64,000 nucleotides of DNA from an uncultured Paracoccaceae bacterium. GTDB taxonomy: Bacteria; Pseudomonadota; Alphaproteobacteria; Rhodobacterales; Rhodobacteraceae. Under the pieces are notes generated by a model. The model saw nothing but the letters and a program-made list of their open reading frames with translations. It was not told where the DNA came from and did no database searches. Both the position numbers and the translations under genes were made by a program. The stretch covers positions 62,001 through 126,000 of the forward strand of contig CANLEQ010000005.1 of assembly GCA_947489705.1 (NCBI GenBank). The letters are read 5' to 3'. Shown here piece by piece: positions 8,834-18,491 of this stretch. Position 1 is the stretch's first letter. The number at the start of each line of letters is the position of its first letter.

Positions 8834-11128
8834 TCACCGCCGGTTCAGAAGATCGCGATAGACGGCGTTCAGCGCGCCTGCCTCGGCCTCGAGCGTGAAG
8901 GCGCGCGCGACATGCGCCCGGGCCTCGGCCCCCTGCACGCGGAGCCGGTCGGGATCGTCGAGCGCGCCTCCGATCGCGGCGGCGAGCGCCCCTGCATCGT
9001 CGGGCGCCACCAGCGCGCCGGTCCGGCCATCGACCACCAGCTCCTCGAAGGCGCCGACGCGGGTCGCGACGACCGGCACACCGGACGCCATCGCCTCGAG
9101 CGGGGTGAGGCCGAACCCTTCCCAGCGTTGCGGCGCGACATAGAGGTCGAGTGCCGCGTAATGGCCGGCAATGGCATGGGTCGCCACTTCGGGCAGGAAG
9201 CGGATCCGCTCGGCAAGGCCCGTCTCGCGCGCACGCTCCTGAAGGCGCGCGGCGAAGGCGCGCTCGCGGTCGGTGGCCCGCCCCATGACGAGCGCGATCG
9301 CGTCGGGATGGCGCGGCAGGACCTGCGCCATCGCCTCGACGAAAAGGTCCGTGCCCTTGGATGGGCGGATGCGGCCGTAGCAGCCGATCAGGATTGCCTC
9401 CGGGGGCAGGTCGAGCGCGCGGCGCAGCGCGGCGCGATCCGCGGCGGGGGCGAAGGTTTCGGTGTCGATGCCGTGGCGGATGACCGTCGCGCGCCGTTGC
9501 AGATAGGCCGCGCTCCTGTCGGAGGTGGCGATCACCGCATCCATCCGCGCGATCAGCCATCTGGTGAGGCCGGTATGGTGCCGCTGCGAGGCGGAGGTGA
9601 AGACCAGCTTCAGCCGCTTGCGCGCCAGATGTTTCAGCGCCAGCCCGCCCAGCATCTCGACATTGCGCCGCGCGTGCCAGACGCGCGGGACGCGGGCCGG
9701 CAGGGCAAGCAGGCGCAAGAGCGGCAGATGCGGCACGTGAGAGGGCAATCCCGGACCGGTAGCCCGGATGGCGATGTCGCGCGCCTGTAGCGGCACCAGT
9801 CGCACGATCGTGGCCGTGACACCCGACAGACGGCGCTTGAAGTTCGGAGCGATGACGCGCGGGTCGGCCCCCGCGGGCGGCGTCGCGGCGAGCCTCCGCA
9901 GCGCGTCCGCGACCGCCGCCATATCGGGTTTGCGCAGCGTCGCGGGCTCGGCCGCGCCGGCGTGAAGCCGGGCGCCGACCGCCGCCGCGAGATCCGACGC
10001 GCGTTCCACCCGTAGAGCGACATCGCTTGCGATCAGATCGTCGTAGAGGCCCGCGAAATTGGTGACCGACGGTCCGGTCACCGCGTGGCAGCCGAGCTGG
10101 ACCGCCTCGAACGGATTGTGCCCGCCCATTTCCGCGAAAGAGCCGCCGATGAAGGCGACGTTCGACAGGGTGAACCAGAGGCCGAGCTCGCCCAGCGTGT
10201 CGGCGAGGTATATATCCGTCTCGGGCGTCGGCATCTCGCCCGCCCCGCGCCGCGCGACCTGCCAGCCATCCGATTGCAGGGCACGGGCGATCTCCGCGCC
10301 CCTCTCGGGATGCCGCGGCGCGAGGATGAGAAGCAGGTCGGGCGTGTCGCGGCGCAGCGCCTCATGCGTCGCGGACACGATCTCCTCCTCGCCGGGATGG
10401 GTCGACGCCGCCACCCAGAGCGGCCGCACCCCGAGCGTTTCGCGCATTCGCGCAAGCTCCGTGTGATCGACCGGCAGCGGCGGGGAGGCGCATTTGAGAT
10501 TGCCGATCACATCGACACGGCCGGGATCGAGCCCCAGCGCCAGCAAACCCTTGGCGGTCCGCGCGTCCTGCGGCAGGACCAGGGCGATCCGGTCGAGCAT
10601 GTGGCGGGCGAGGGGGGCGATGCGCCGCCAGCGCCGCAACGAGCGATCCGAGAGCCGCGCGCCCACCAGGGCGATCGGGATCGCGCGCAGATGCGCTTCG
10701 GTGATCTGCCGCGGCCAGAGCTCGCTTTCAGTGAGCACGAAGAGATCCGGCCGCCAATGCTCGAGGAACCGGTGTACGGCACCCGCGGTGTCGAGCGGCG
10801 CGAACTGGTGCAGGATGCCCTCGGGCGCACGCCGGGCCACCATCTCCGCCGAGGTGGCTGAGCTCGTCGTCAGAAGAACATGCGCGTCAGCCGACAGCCT
10901 CGCGCAGAGCGGCAGGATCGACATCGCCTCGCCGACCGAGACGGCATGGATCCAGATCAGCCGACCGTCCGGCCGGGGCGATGTGGCGTTGCCCAGACGT
11001 TCGGCCCGGCGCGCGGGGGGCACGCCCTGCGCGCCGAGCTTGGCGGCATCGCGCCGCGCGGCGCGGAGCGCCACCAAGGCCGCGAGCGCGCGATACCCCG
11101 CATAGGCCGCGGCACCGGCAAGGCTCAT
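8834..11128 (-). CDS. waaA: Kdo transferase (WaaA) fused in frame to a GT4 glycosyltransferase
   Basis: Residues 1 to about 425 are 3-deoxy-D-manno-octulosonate transferase, which adds Kdo to lipid A on the inner membrane: N-terminal hydrophobic segment [21 protein letters not shown], then [18 protein letters not shown] and [16 protein letters not shown]. From about residue 427 ([23 protein letters not shown]) to 764 runs a GT4-family transferase with [17 protein letters not shown] and [30 protein letters not shown]. No stop separates the two; the junction reads [22 protein letters not shown]. An in-frame ATG ([10 protein letters not shown]) some 20 codons before the junction could allow separate translation of the GT part. 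The start at 11128 overlaps the moaA stop as ATGA. The track's 918-aa version extends wrongly into moaA. Confidence 0.9.
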   Translation of the reverse strand: MSLAGAAAYAGYRALAALVALRAARRDAAKLGAQGVPPARRAERLGNATSPRPDGRLIWIHAVSVGEAMSILPLCARLSADAHVLLTTSSATSAEMVARRAPEGILHQFAPLDTAGAVHRFLEHWRPDLFVLTESELWPRQITEAHLRAIPIALVGARLSDRSLRRWRRIAPLARHMLDRIALVLPQDARTAKGLLALGLDPGRVDVIGNLKCASPPLPVDHTELARMRETLGVRPLWVAASTHPGEEEIVSATHEALRRDTPDLLLILAPRHPERGAEIARALQSDGWQVARRGAGEMPTPETDIYLADTLGELGLWFTLSNVAFIGGSFAEMGGHNPFEAVQLGCHAVTGPSVTNFAGLYDDLIASDVALRVERASDLAAAVGARLHAGAAEPATLRKPDMAAVADALRRLAATPPAGADPRVIAPNFKRRLSGVTATIVRLVPLQARDIAIRATGPGLPSHVPHLPLLRLLALPARVPRVWHARRNVEMLGGLALKHLARKRLKLVFTSASQRHHTGLTRWLIARMDAVIATSDRSAAYLQRRATVIRHGIDTETFAPAADRAALRRALDLPPEAILIGCYGRIRPSKGTDLFVEAMAQVLPRHPDAIALVMGRATDRERAFAARLQERARETGLAERIRFLPEVATHAIAGHYAALDLYVAPQRWEGFGLTPLEAMASGVPVVATRVGAFEELVVDGRTGALVAPDDAGALAAAIGGALDDPDRLRVQGAEARAHVARAFTLEAEAGALNAVYRDLLNRR

Positions 11129-12129
11129 CCGCCGGTATGGCTCATGTGTCGGGTCATCTGGCCTTCGGGGCGCGCGCGGGAATAGTCGAAATCGTGGCCC
11201 TTGGGCTTGTGCGAGATGGCCGTGCGGATCGCGCCTTCCAGACCCGCGTCGTCGTCCGAGGCGCGCAGCGGCGTGCGCAGGTCGGCCATGTCCTCCTGAC
11301 CGAGGCACATGTAGAGCTCGCCCGTGCAGGTCAGCCGCACGCGGTTGCAGCTCTCGCAGAAATTGTGGCTGAGCGGCGTGATGAAACCGATCTCCTGGCC
11401 GGTCTCCGCGACCCGGACATAGCGCGCCGGCCCCCCGGTGCGCTTGGGAATGTCGGTGAGGGTGCGGCGCGTCGCGAGTTCGGCGCGCACGTCCTTCAGC
11501 GACCAGTACTGGCCCACACGATCCTCGCCACCGAGATCGCCCATCGGCATCACCTCGATGAAGGTAATCTCCATGTCGCGGCTGGCGCACCAGTCGACGA
11601 GGGTGAAAAGCTCGTCCTCGTTGAAGCCCTTGAGCGCGACCGTGTTAATCTTGACCTTGAGCCCGGCCTTCTGCGCCGCGTCGATCCCTTTCAGGACCTG
11701 CGGCAGGCGGCCCCAGCGCGTCACGCGGGCGAACTTGGCCTCGTCGAGCGTGTCGAGCGAGATGTTCACGCGCCTTATCCCGGCGGCATAGAGGTCGTCC
11801 GCGAAGCGGCTGAGCTGCGATCCGTTGGTCGTGAGCGTCACCTCGTGCAGGTCGCCCGCCTCGAGATGGCGCGACATGCGCCGGAAGAAGGTCATGATGT
11901 CGCGCCGGACCAGCGGCTCGCCGCCGGTGATGCGCAGCTTCTTCACTCCGAGCCGGACGAAGGCCGAGCACATCCGGTCGAGCTCCTCCAGCGTCAGAAG
12001 TTCCTTCTTGGGCAGGAACTGCATGTTCTCGGACATGCAATAGACGCAGCGGAAGTCGCACCGGTCGGTGACGGAGACGCGCAGATACGAGATGGCGCGC
12101 TGGAATGGATCGATGAGGGGCTTGGTCAT
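11125..12129 (-). CDS. moaA: GTP 3',8-cyclase, molybdenum cofactor biosynthesis
   Basis: Radical-SAM enzyme that rearranges GTP in the first step of molybdopterin synthesis. The N-terminal [4Fe-4S] motif CDFRCVYC (about residues 24-31) and the C-terminal cluster [18 protein letters not shown] (about 262-279) are both present, with SAM-contact motif [10 protein letters not shown]. The 334-aa protein ends in the conserved GG (HMSHTGG), which matters for activity. The start ATG at 12129 diverges from a lipoprotein gene 88 bases away. Its stop overlaps the start of the WaaA-GT fusion, so lipopolysaccharide and Moco genes are translationally coupled here without an obvious functional link. Confidence 0.96.
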   Translation of the reverse strand: MTKPLIDPFQRAISYLRVSVTDRCDFRCVYCMSENMQFLPKKELLTLEELDRMCSAFVRLGVKKLRITGGEPLVRRDIMTFFRRMSRHLEAGDLHEVTLTTNGSQLSRFADDLYAAGIRRVNISLDTLDEAKFARVTRWGRLPQVLKGIDAAQKAGLKVKINTVALKGFNEDELFTLVDWCASRDMEITFIEVMPMGDLGGEDRVGQYWSLKDVRAELATRRTLTDIPKRTGGPARYVRVAETGQEIGFITPLSHNFCESCNRVRLTCTGELYMCLGQEDMADLRTPLRASDDDAGLEGAIRTAISHKPKGHDFDYSRARPEGQMTRHMSHTGG

Positions 12130-12217
12130 GGTTCAAGAGGTAGGGCGCGCGGGGGGCGGCCGCAACCCGGCCCATTGGGCGTTGTGCAGGCGCGGCCGCT
12201 GGATTACGCTCATCGCC

Positions 12218-12718
12218 ATGAGAATGAAGCCCTTTCCCGTCGCGCTCCTGATGATCCTGTCGGGCTGTGCGCAAATTTCGGGCGTCGCGCCGGTCGGCCC
12301 GGGCGCTGTCGGCGCGCGTGGCGAGCGTCCTCCCGCGCCGCCCGCGCCGCCCGCGGAGATCGCCGCGATCGTCTCGGCACCGCCGCCCTCGGGCGGGGCG
12401 CGCACCGCCGACCAGTTCGACACCACGACCGAGGAACAGCGCGCGGCTGCAACCGCCGCGCCCACCGGCGGCGAGGAGCGGCTCGGCGAGGTCGTGGCGA
12501 GCCTCGGCGATCCGACCGAACCGGGACTCTGGATCAAGACCACGCTGGTGGACGAACAGCGATCCGGCCGGCTCGAATATCCGGACTCCGGCCAGAGTGC
12601 CGTGGTCGAACTTCGGCCGCTCGATGCGGATGGCGGCGCGCAGGTCTCGCTGGCGGCGATGCGCCTGCTCGAGGCGCCGCTGACCGACCTGCCGACCCTG
12701 ATCGTCTACGGCAACTGA
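12218..12718 (+). CDS. Small Pro/Ala-rich lipoprotein of unknown function
   Basis: Real start is the ATG at 12218 (MRMKPFPVALLMILSGCAQ), giving 166 aa with a short lipoprotein signal peptide and lipobox LSGC; the track's 216-aa form adds 50 unsupported residues. A Pro/Ala-rich linker (PPAPPAPPAEIA) precedes a conserved C-terminal half with RTADQFDTTTEEQRAAA, LGEVVASLGDPTEPGLWIKTTLVD and SLAAMRLLEAPLTDLPTLIVYGN. Rhodobacteraceae relatives are often labelled 'D-galactarate dehydratase', which this sequence does not support: it is far too short and has no catalytic domain. Likely anchored in the outer membrane. The next gene starts two bases after its stop. Confidence 0.8.
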   Translation: MRMKPFPVALLMILSGCAQISGVAPVGPGAVGARGERPPAPPAPPAEIAAIVSAPPPSGGARTADQFDTTTEEQRAAATAAPTGGEERLGEVVASLGDPTEPGLWIKTTLVDEQRSGRLEYPDSGQSAVVELRPLDADGGAQVSLAAMRLLEAPLTDLPTLIVYGN

Positions 12719-12720
12719 CG

Positions 12721-14328
12721 ATGGGCGATATCGCGGATCGCAGGTTGCTCCCCGAGGATCGCGCGACATTCGCCTGGGACATCCCCGAGAAACTCAACAT
12801 CGCCGAGCGGTGCTGCGACAGCTGGGCCGAGGTCGCGCCCGACCGCGTCGCCATCACCGACGTCGCCGCCGACGGCACCCGGCGGGACGTGAGCTTCGCC
12901 ACCCTGCGCGATCGCTCCGACCGGCTCGCCACGGCCCTCGCGGATCTCGGCGTGACGCGCGGGTCCCGCGTGGCGCTGCTGCTGAGCCAGGGGCCCGACG
13001 TCATGGTGGGCCATTTCGCGGTGATGAAGCTCGGGGCGATCGCGCTGCCGCTCTTCACGCTTTTCGGGCCCGACGCGCTGACCTTCCGTCTCGGCGACAG
13101 TGGCGCGACGGTCGCGATCACCGACGGCGACAACCTCGACAAGCTGCTGGAGGTGGCGCGGCACACGCCCGAGCTCGCGCATGTCGTCTGTACCGACGCG
13201 CAGGATCACGTACCCACCCTCGAGAGCCTGATCGGCGCGGCCACACCGCTCGCCCGCCGGGCGGAGACGGCGCCGGACGATCCGGCGGTGATGATCTACA
13301 CCTCCGGCACGACCGGATCGCCCAAGGGCGTCCTTCATGCCCACAGGTTCCTCCTCGGCCATCTGCCCTGTTTCGAGGTCAATCACCACGGCATCCCGCG
13401 CGACGACGACGTCGCCTGGACCCCGGCCGACTGGGCCTGGATCGGCGGGCTGATGGATCTGGCGATGCCGAGCCTTCATTACGGCATCCGTCTGGTCAGC
13501 CACCGGATGCGGAAATTCGACGCGGATGCCGCCTGGTCCCTGATCGCGGCCGAACGTGTCACCCGGCTGTTCATGCCGCCCGCCGCGCTGCGGATGATGC
13601 GCCATGCCGAGATCCCCCGAGGCGTGGCGGTTCGCTCGATCTCGTCGGGCGGCGAGGCGCTCGGCGCGGATCTGCTCGACTGGGGGGAGAGGGCGCTCGG
13701 CGCCGCCATCAACGAGCTCTACGGCCAGACGGAATGCAACCTCGTCGCGGCGTCGGATGCCGCGCACGGCGTCCTGCGGCCGGGATCTGTCGGCCGGGCG
13801 GTTCCGGGCCACGACGTGGGGGTGCTCGACGGCGACGGGGCGCCGGTGCGCGACACGCTGGGCGAGATCGCCGTGCGTGCGCCCGATCCGGGGATGTTCC
13901 TGCGCTACTGGAACCAGCCCGAAAAGACGCAGGCGAAATTCTCTGGCGACTGGATGCGCACGGGCGATCTGGGAACGATGGATGGCGACGGCTATCTCAC
14001 CTTCGTGTCGCGCGACGACGACGTGATCAATTCGTCCGGCTATCGCATCGGCCCGGGCGAGATCGAGGCCTGCCTCGCGCGGCACGGCGACGTCCTGATG
14101 GCCGCGGTGGTCGGGTTGCCCGATCCCCATCGCGGCGAGGCGATCACCGCCTTCGTGGTGCCGCGGGCGAGGCGCGGCGACCCCGCTTTGGCCGAGGCGC
14201 TGATCGCGCATGTGCGCGACGCGCTCGGGCCTTACGTGGCGCCCCGCGCCGTGCATTTCCGCGAGGATCTGCCGGTGACCGCCACCGGCAAGGTCATGCG
14301 CCGCGCGCTGCGCGAGGCGGCCGTGTAG
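12721..14328 (+). CDS. AMP-forming acyl-CoA synthetase
   Basis: ANL-superfamily ligase that activates a carboxylic acid via acyl-AMP to acyl-CoA; closest in look to the medium-chain/acetyl-CoA synthetase-like group. Seen: P-loop YTSGTTGSPKG (about residue 192), YGQTECN, GDWMRTGDLG, the hinge YRIGPGEIEACL and the catalytic Lys region VTATGKVMRRALR at the C-terminus. The 535-aa form starts at ATG 12721, two bases after the lipoprotein stop, which favours coupled translation; the track's 1115-aa ORF runs back through opposite-strand genes and is artefactual. Chain-length preference cannot be read from the sequence. It ends five bases before the convergent glk stop. Confidence 0.9.
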   Translation: MGDIADRRLLPEDRATFAWDIPEKLNIAERCCDSWAEVAPDRVAITDVAADGTRRDVSFATLRDRSDRLATALADLGVTRGSRVALLLSQGPDVMVGHFAVMKLGAIALPLFTLFGPDALTFRLGDSGATVAITDGDNLDKLLEVARHTPELAHVVCTDAQDHVPTLESLIGAATPLARRAETAPDDPAVMIYTSGTTGSPKGVLHAHRFLLGHLPCFEVNHHGIPRDDDVAWTPADWAWIGGLMDLAMPSLHYGIRLVSHRMRKFDADAAWSLIAAERVTRLFMPPAALRMMRHAEIPRGVAVRSISSGGEALGADLLDWGERALGAAINELYGQTECNLVAASDAAHGVLRPGSVGRAVPGHDVGVLDGDGAPVRDTLGEIAVRAPDPGMFLRYWNQPEKTQAKFSGDWMRTGDLGTMDGDGYLTFVSRDDDVINSSGYRIGPGEIEACLARHGDVLMAAVVGLPDPHRGEAITAFVVPRARRGDPALAEALIAHVRDALGPYVAPRAVHFREDLPVTATGKVMRRALREAAV

Positions 14329-14333
14329 CGCGA

Positions 14334-15314
14334 CTAGAGCCGCGCCGAATCCATGCCGGGCATCATCAGACCCTTGAGATGGTGCGCGCAGCCCGTCAGC
14401 GCCGCGTAATCGTCCTCCACCCCCCAGATCGCGAAGCGCGTCATGAAGTCCGAGAACCGCCCCTTGGCCCGGAACGCCTCGGCAAATCCGAAGCGCGGGA
14501 AATAGGGCGTCAGCGCGCGGGCCATCCCGCCGATGAGATAGATGCCGCCGAAGGGCAGGTGGGTCAGCGCCAGATCCCCCGTGACGCGCCCCAGTGCCTG
14601 CACGAAGGCGTGCGCCGCCTTGATCGCCACCGGATCCTCTGCCGCGAGCGCCGCCATGATGTCGGCGGAGGGCCGCGCGGCGTCGGTCCCGCTGGCCCAG
14701 GCATAGGTCCGCTCGAAGCCCCGGCCGGACAGCACGTCCTCCACGCCGGGAAAGCCGTGCGCGCTGGTGACGTAGCGGGCCAGCGAAACGTCGTCGTCGC
14801 TCAGCACCGGAAGCGTGACATGCCCGGATTCGCAGGGCGGCACGTAGCGCCCCGTATCGGTGCGAAAGACCGGCACCGCGTTGAACCCGGTGCCGCATCC
14901 GACCACCAGCTTGGCATCGTGCGGTTGAGGCTCCGCCCCGGTCACGAGCGCCTGGAGCTTGTCGCCGGCGACATGATCCATCGCGTGACCTTGCGCCTGC
15001 AAGTCATTGAGAATGGAGACGATCGGCGCCCCGGTGCAGGCCGCGAGATCGTCGCGCGTCATCGACCAGCCGACATTCGTCAGCCGGCCTACGCCGTCCA
15101 TCACGGGTCCCGCCATCGCGACGCATGCCCCGTCGCACCGCGGATCGCCCGCCTCGCGCAGGAATGCCGAGAGGATCGGCCCGAGCGCGGTGTAATCGGC
15201 GATGCGGAACCGGCGGATCGTGTCGGTGCGGACCTCGCCGCCGCTCGCCAGGGCGACACGTGTGTTGGTGCCGCCGACATCGGCGACGACCATGGTCGAA
15301 TTCTCAGGAGACAT
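14334..15314 (-). CDS. glk: Glucokinase
   Basis: Phosphorylates glucose released by the neighbouring glucosidases to glucose-6-phosphate using ATP. A 326-aa protein of the Glk family, with phosphate-binding VVADVGGTNTRVAL at residues 9-22, the catalytic-region LTNVGWSMT...ILNDLQAQGHAM with its Asn-Asp, and VGCGTGFNAVPV. It lies 10 bases after bgl on the minus strand, so bgl-glk is an operon diverging from aglE. A second in-frame ATG at 15293 (MVVADVGG) could be the start, removing seven residues; neither has a strong SD. Together with the agl genes it completes an uptake-hydrolysis-phosphorylation route. Confidence 0.93.
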   Translation of the reverse strand: MSPENSTMVVADVGGTNTRVALASGGEVRTDTIRRFRIADYTALGPILSAFLREAGDPRCDGACVAMAGPVMDGVGRLTNVGWSMTRDDLAACTGAPIVSILNDLQAQGHAMDHVAGDKLQALVTGAEPQPHDAKLVVGCGTGFNAVPVFRTDTGRYVPPCESGHVTLPVLSDDDVSLARYVTSAHGFPGVEDVLSGRGFERTYAWASGTDAARPSADIMAALAAEDPVAIKAAHAFVQALGRVTGDLALTHLPFGGIYLIGGMARALTPYFPRFGFAEAFRAKGRFSDFMTRFAIWGVEDDYAALTGCAHHLKGLMMPGMDSARL

Positions 15315-15324
15315 CGTCGGGATT

Positions 15325-16650
15325 CTACCTCTGGAGGGCGGTGGACAGGGCGTGATAGGACGCTTTCGGCGTGCGCTTCAAGCTCTTGAAGTCGACGTGG
15401 ACGATGCCGAAGCGGGGGGCGTAGCCGAGGTTCCACTCGTAATTGTCGAGCAGCGACCAGGTGAAGTACCCCTTGACCGGGATGCCCTCGTCGGCGGCGC
15501 GCTTCACGCGGGCAAGATGGGCGTCGAGATAATCCACACGCTTCTGGTCCTTGACCTCGCCGCCGCTCACGCTGTCGTCGCAGGCCATGCCGTTCTCGGT
15601 GACGTAGAGCGGGATGTCGCGGGTATAGCCCTCGTGGACGCGCTTGAGCAGGTGATAGAGCCCGTCGGGATAGATCTCCCAGCCGACCTGGGTCTTGGAA
15701 AGCGGTCCGGTCACCTCTTCGAGATGCGGCCAGGGGCCCTCGGCGGGGGCGATCAGCTTGCGGGTATAGTAGTTCAGCCCGCACCAATCGACCTTCTGGC
15801 CGATGAGGTCCATGTCGTCGTGCCATTTCTCGGGAAGGTGCGGGCCAAGCCCGTCCATCAGATCCTCGGGATAGGACTTGTTGAAGAGGCCGCCGAGGAA
15901 GAACCGGTTGTAGAAGCCGTCATAGGTCCGCGTGGCCTTCGCGGCCGCCTCGCTGCCGTCGACCGGCACCGCGTATTCGAGGTTGCAGACCGCCCCGAGA
16001 TTTTCCATGCCGAGCCCGCGCATCACCTCGATCGACCGGCCATGGGCCAGCAGGACGTGGTGCATGGCCCTTGCCGTGGCGCGGACGTCGCGCAGACCGG
16101 GCGCGTGGTTGCCCGAGAAATGGCTCATCCAGGCGACGCACCAGGGCTCGTTGATCGGGGCGGCGGACCAGACCCGGTCGCCGATCCGCTCCATCACGAC
16201 TTGGGTGAAATCCGCGAACCACCCGGCGATGTCGCGATTGGCCCATCCGCCGAGATCCGCGAGCGCCGAGGGCAATTCCCAGTGATAGAGCGTGGCGGCA
16301 GGCTTGATGCCCCGTTCCAGCAGGCCGTCGACCAGCCGTTCGTAGAAATCCAGCCCTTCGGCATTCACCTTGCCGCGCCCCTCCGGCAGGACCCGCGCCC
16401 AGGAGGTCGAGAAGCGATAGACGTCGAAATTCGCGTCGCGCAGCAGGTCGAGATCCTCGTCCATCCGGTGATAATGGTCGCATGCGATGTCGCCGTTCTG
16501 GCCGCCCACGACATTGCCGGGCGTGGCCGCGAAGGTGTCCCAATGGGTCTTGCCGGCGCCGCCGAAGGAATGCCCTTCGATCTGATAGGAAGAGGTCGAG
16601 GCCCCGAAGAGAAAGCCGTCGGGAAAATCGCTGCGGTTCAGATCAAGCAT
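15325..16650 (-). CDS. bgl: Beta-glucosidase, GH1 family
   Basis: Cytoplasmic retaining glycosidase cleaving beta-glucosides such as cellobiose. The GH1 acid/base Glu is in INEPWCVAWM and the nucleophile Glu in YVTENGMA; the N-terminal GFLFGASTSSYQIEG and TLYHWELPSALADLGGW are also family signatures. I take the ATG at 16650 (MLDLNRSDFPDGFLFG, 441 aa), which follows GAAAGAGAC; the track's 458-aa start adds 17 atypical residues. Transcribed with glk, away from the alpha-glucoside transporter, so one regulator may control both directions. A beta-glucosidase beside an alpha-glucosidase operon broadens the substrates handled by this locus. Confidence 0.93.
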   Translation of the reverse strand: MLDLNRSDFPDGFLFGASTSSYQIEGHSFGGAGKTHWDTFAATPGNVVGGQNGDIACDHYHRMDEDLDLLRDANFDVYRFSTSWARVLPEGRGKVNAEGLDFYERLVDGLLERGIKPAATLYHWELPSALADLGGWANRDIAGWFADFTQVVMERIGDRVWSAAPINEPWCVAWMSHFSGNHAPGLRDVRATARAMHHVLLAHGRSIEVMRGLGMENLGAVCNLEYAVPVDGSEAAAKATRTYDGFYNRFFLGGLFNKSYPEDLMDGLGPHLPEKWHDDMDLIGQKVDWCGLNYYTRKLIAPAEGPWPHLEEVTGPLSKTQVGWEIYPDGLYHLLKRVHEGYTRDIPLYVTENGMACDDSVSGGEVKDQKRVDYLDAHLARVKRAADEGIPVKGYFTWSLLDNYEWNLGYAPRFGIVHVDFKSLKRTPKASYHALSTALQR

Positions 16651-17060
16651 GGGTCTCTTTCGTTTCAATGGTGCCGAAGGCGGATCATGTCGCGTCTTCA
16701 CCTAGGGGAAAACCCCTTCCCAGCAAGCAGACCGCTCGGCGCCCGGCCGCCGATGCCGGCGCGCCGGTGCGGCTCGGCGGAAATGTTTCGCGCGCGGAAC
16801 ATGCGCGGAGTCGCGCCTGCGCGATGCCGGCCCCCAACGCGGCGCCGGAGGCGGCGGGCGGCATGCCCGATTTCGGCGCATCCGGTGGAATTTCTGGCGT
16901 CATGAAGGTGACTTGCGGAGCTCGGTTGACACGATCGCACCGCTTTGCTTGTGTTTCGACCATGCCAAGAGGGGCCGGACCGCGCTCGCATGACGTTCTG
17001 GCCTTACGCGACCGGTCCGCTAATCTCGGACCGAAATCAATCGATGGGAGGAACCACCCG
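16651..17060. promoter_or_regulatory. Divergent bgl/aglE control region
   Basis: This 410-base gap has no supported gene. It contains a 20-bp palindrome at 16783-16802 (listed separately), a TTGACA at 16926-16931 followed after 18 bases by the weak -10 TGTGTT on the plus strand, and the leader hairpin CGGTCCG-CTAATCT-CGGACCG at 17011-17031. A purine-rich SD, GGGAGG, precedes aglE. agl operons elsewhere are often controlled by a LacI-family AglR, but no such gene lies in this window. Confidence 0.5.
16783..16802. promoter_or_regulatory. 20-bp palindrome, candidate operator for the agl/bgl genes
   Basis: ATGTTTCGCGCGCGGAACAT is an inverted repeat with one mismatch pair, centred on CG as is common for LacI-family operators. 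It lies 133 bases upstream of the bgl ATG and about 260 upstream of aglE, between the two divergent operons. The binding protein is not known from the sequence. Confidence 0.45.
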
Positions 17061-18413
17061 ATGAAACATCTTTTATATGCCGGCACCGCGACACTCGCCC
17101 TGGCCGCCGGCCCCGCGCTGGCGCAAAGCGACCTCGTCTTTCCCAAGGGAGAGGGCCCGTTCAACTGGTCGAGCCTCGAGGAGTTTGCCGCGGATCACGA
17201 CTTCAGCGGAGAGTCGATCTCGATCACCGGCCCCTGGACCGGCAACGACGCCGAACTGGTGGAATCCGTCATCGCCTATTTCGAGGATGCGACCGGCGCG
17301 TCGGTGAACTATTCGGGCTCCGACAGCTTCGAGCAGGACATCGTGATCTCGACCGAGGCCAATTCCGCCCCCAACATCGCCGTCTTCCCGCAGCCGGGGC
17401 TGCTCGCGGATCTGGCCGAACGCGGTTCGGTCGAGCCGCTCGATGCGGAAGTCTCTGAATGGGTCGTCGAGAACTACGCCGCCGGTGAATCCTGGGCCGA
17501 TCTCGCCACGTTCGAGGGCCCGGACGGCAATCCCGCGCTCTATGCCTTTCCCTACAAGGTCGACGTGAAATCGCTGGTCTGGTACGTGCCCGAACAGTTC
17601 GAGGAGGCCGGCTATGAGGTTCCCGAAACCCTCGAGGAGCTCAAGGAGCTGACTGCCACGATCGCCGAGGACGGCACCACGCCGTGGTGCATCGGGCTGG
17701 GATCGGGGGCGGCGACGGGCTGGCCCGCGACCGACTGGGTCGAGGACATGATGCTGCGGGTCGCGACGCCCGAGCAATACGACCAGTGGGTGACGAACGA
17801 GCTTCCGTTCAACGATCCGGTCGTCGTCGAGGCGATCGAGGAATATGGCTGGTTCCTGCAGGACGGATACGTCAATGGCGGGCGCGACGCGGCGGCGACC
17901 ACCGATTTCCGCGATTCCCCGACCAACCTCTTCGGCTTTCCGCCCGAATGCTACATGCACAAGGCGGCGACGTTCATCCCGACCTTCTTCCCCGATGGCA
18001 CGGTTGTGGGCGAGGATGTCGATTTCTTCTACTTCCCGGCGTCCGAAGGGGGGGATCGCCCGGTTCTGGGCGGGGGCACGATGTTCGCCATCACGTCGGA
18101 CAGCGAGGCGACGCGCGGCTTCATCGATTTCCTGCAAACCCCGCTCGCGCACGAGATCTGGGCCGCGCAGGGGGGTCTGCTGACGCCCCATACCGGCATC
18201 AACCCCGAGGTCTTTGCGACCGACAGCACCCGCGCGCTCAACGAGATCCTGCTCGATGCGGATATTTTCCGGTTCGACGGGTCCGACCTCATGCCGGGCG
18301 AGATCGGCGCGGGCGCGTTCTGGACCCAGATGGTCGAGTTCACGACCGGTGCCCAGGACGCCCAGGCGACCGCCGACACCATCCAGGACCGCTGGGAGGC
18401 GCTGAGCGACTGA
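17061..18413 (+). CDS. aglE: Alpha-glucoside ABC transporter, substrate-binding protein
   Basis: Periplasmic receptor of an AglEFGK-type importer for maltose, sucrose, trehalose and related sugars. The start at 17061 is set by GGGAGG and by the signal peptide MKHLLYAGTATLALAAGPALAQS, cleaved after ALA; the track ORF begins far upstream in error. The 450-aa protein has a typical extracellular solute-binding fold sequence (ITGPWTGNDAELVESVIAYFEDATG near residues 55-80; FPYKVDVKSLVWY; PWCIGLGSGAATGWPATDW). First gene of aglE-F-G-A-K, separated from aglF by 207 bases with a stem-loop that probably sets higher expression of the receptor than of the permeases. Confidence 0.94.
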   Translation: MKHLLYAGTATLALAAGPALAQSDLVFPKGEGPFNWSSLEEFAADHDFSGESISITGPWTGNDAELVESVIAYFEDATGASVNYSGSDSFEQDIVISTEANSAPNIAVFPQPGLLADLAERGSVEPLDAEVSEWVVENYAAGESWADLATFEGPDGNPALYAFPYKVDVKSLVWYVPEQFEEAGYEVPETLEELKELTATIAEDGTTPWCIGLGSGAATGWPATDWVEDMMLRVATPEQYDQWVTNELPFNDPVVVEAIEEYGWFLQDGYVNGGRDAAATTDFRDSPTNLFGFPPECYMHKAATFIPTFFPDGTVVGEDVDFFYFPASEGGDRPVLGGGTMFAITSDSEATRGFIDFLQTPLAHEIWAAQGGLLTPHTGINPEVFATDSTRALNEILLDADIFRFDGSDLMPGEIGAGAFWTQMVEFTTGAQDAQATADTIQDRWEALSD

Positions 18414-18469
18414 CGCTCTCGCGGATCAGCCGATCGAGCAGGGGCGTGGCATCGGCCGCGCCCTTCGCA

Positions 18470-18491
18470 TTTCCGGGTATGGCCCCGGAAA
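18470..18491 (+). terminator. Intra-operon stem-loop between aglE and aglF
   Basis: TTTCCGGG-TATGGC-CCCGGAAA: perfect 8-base-pair stem, 6-base loop, 57 bases after the aglE stop, with no T-tract. In binding-protein-dependent operons such structures often stabilise the receptor mRNA or partly terminate before the permease genes. A second small hairpin, TTGCG-TTT-CGCAA, lies farther down at 18537-18549. Confidence 0.55.

Noticed and set aside
12218-12718. D-galactarate dehydratase
   Set aside because: This label is used for similar small proteins, but the sequence is a 166-aa lipoprotein lacking any dehydratase domain.
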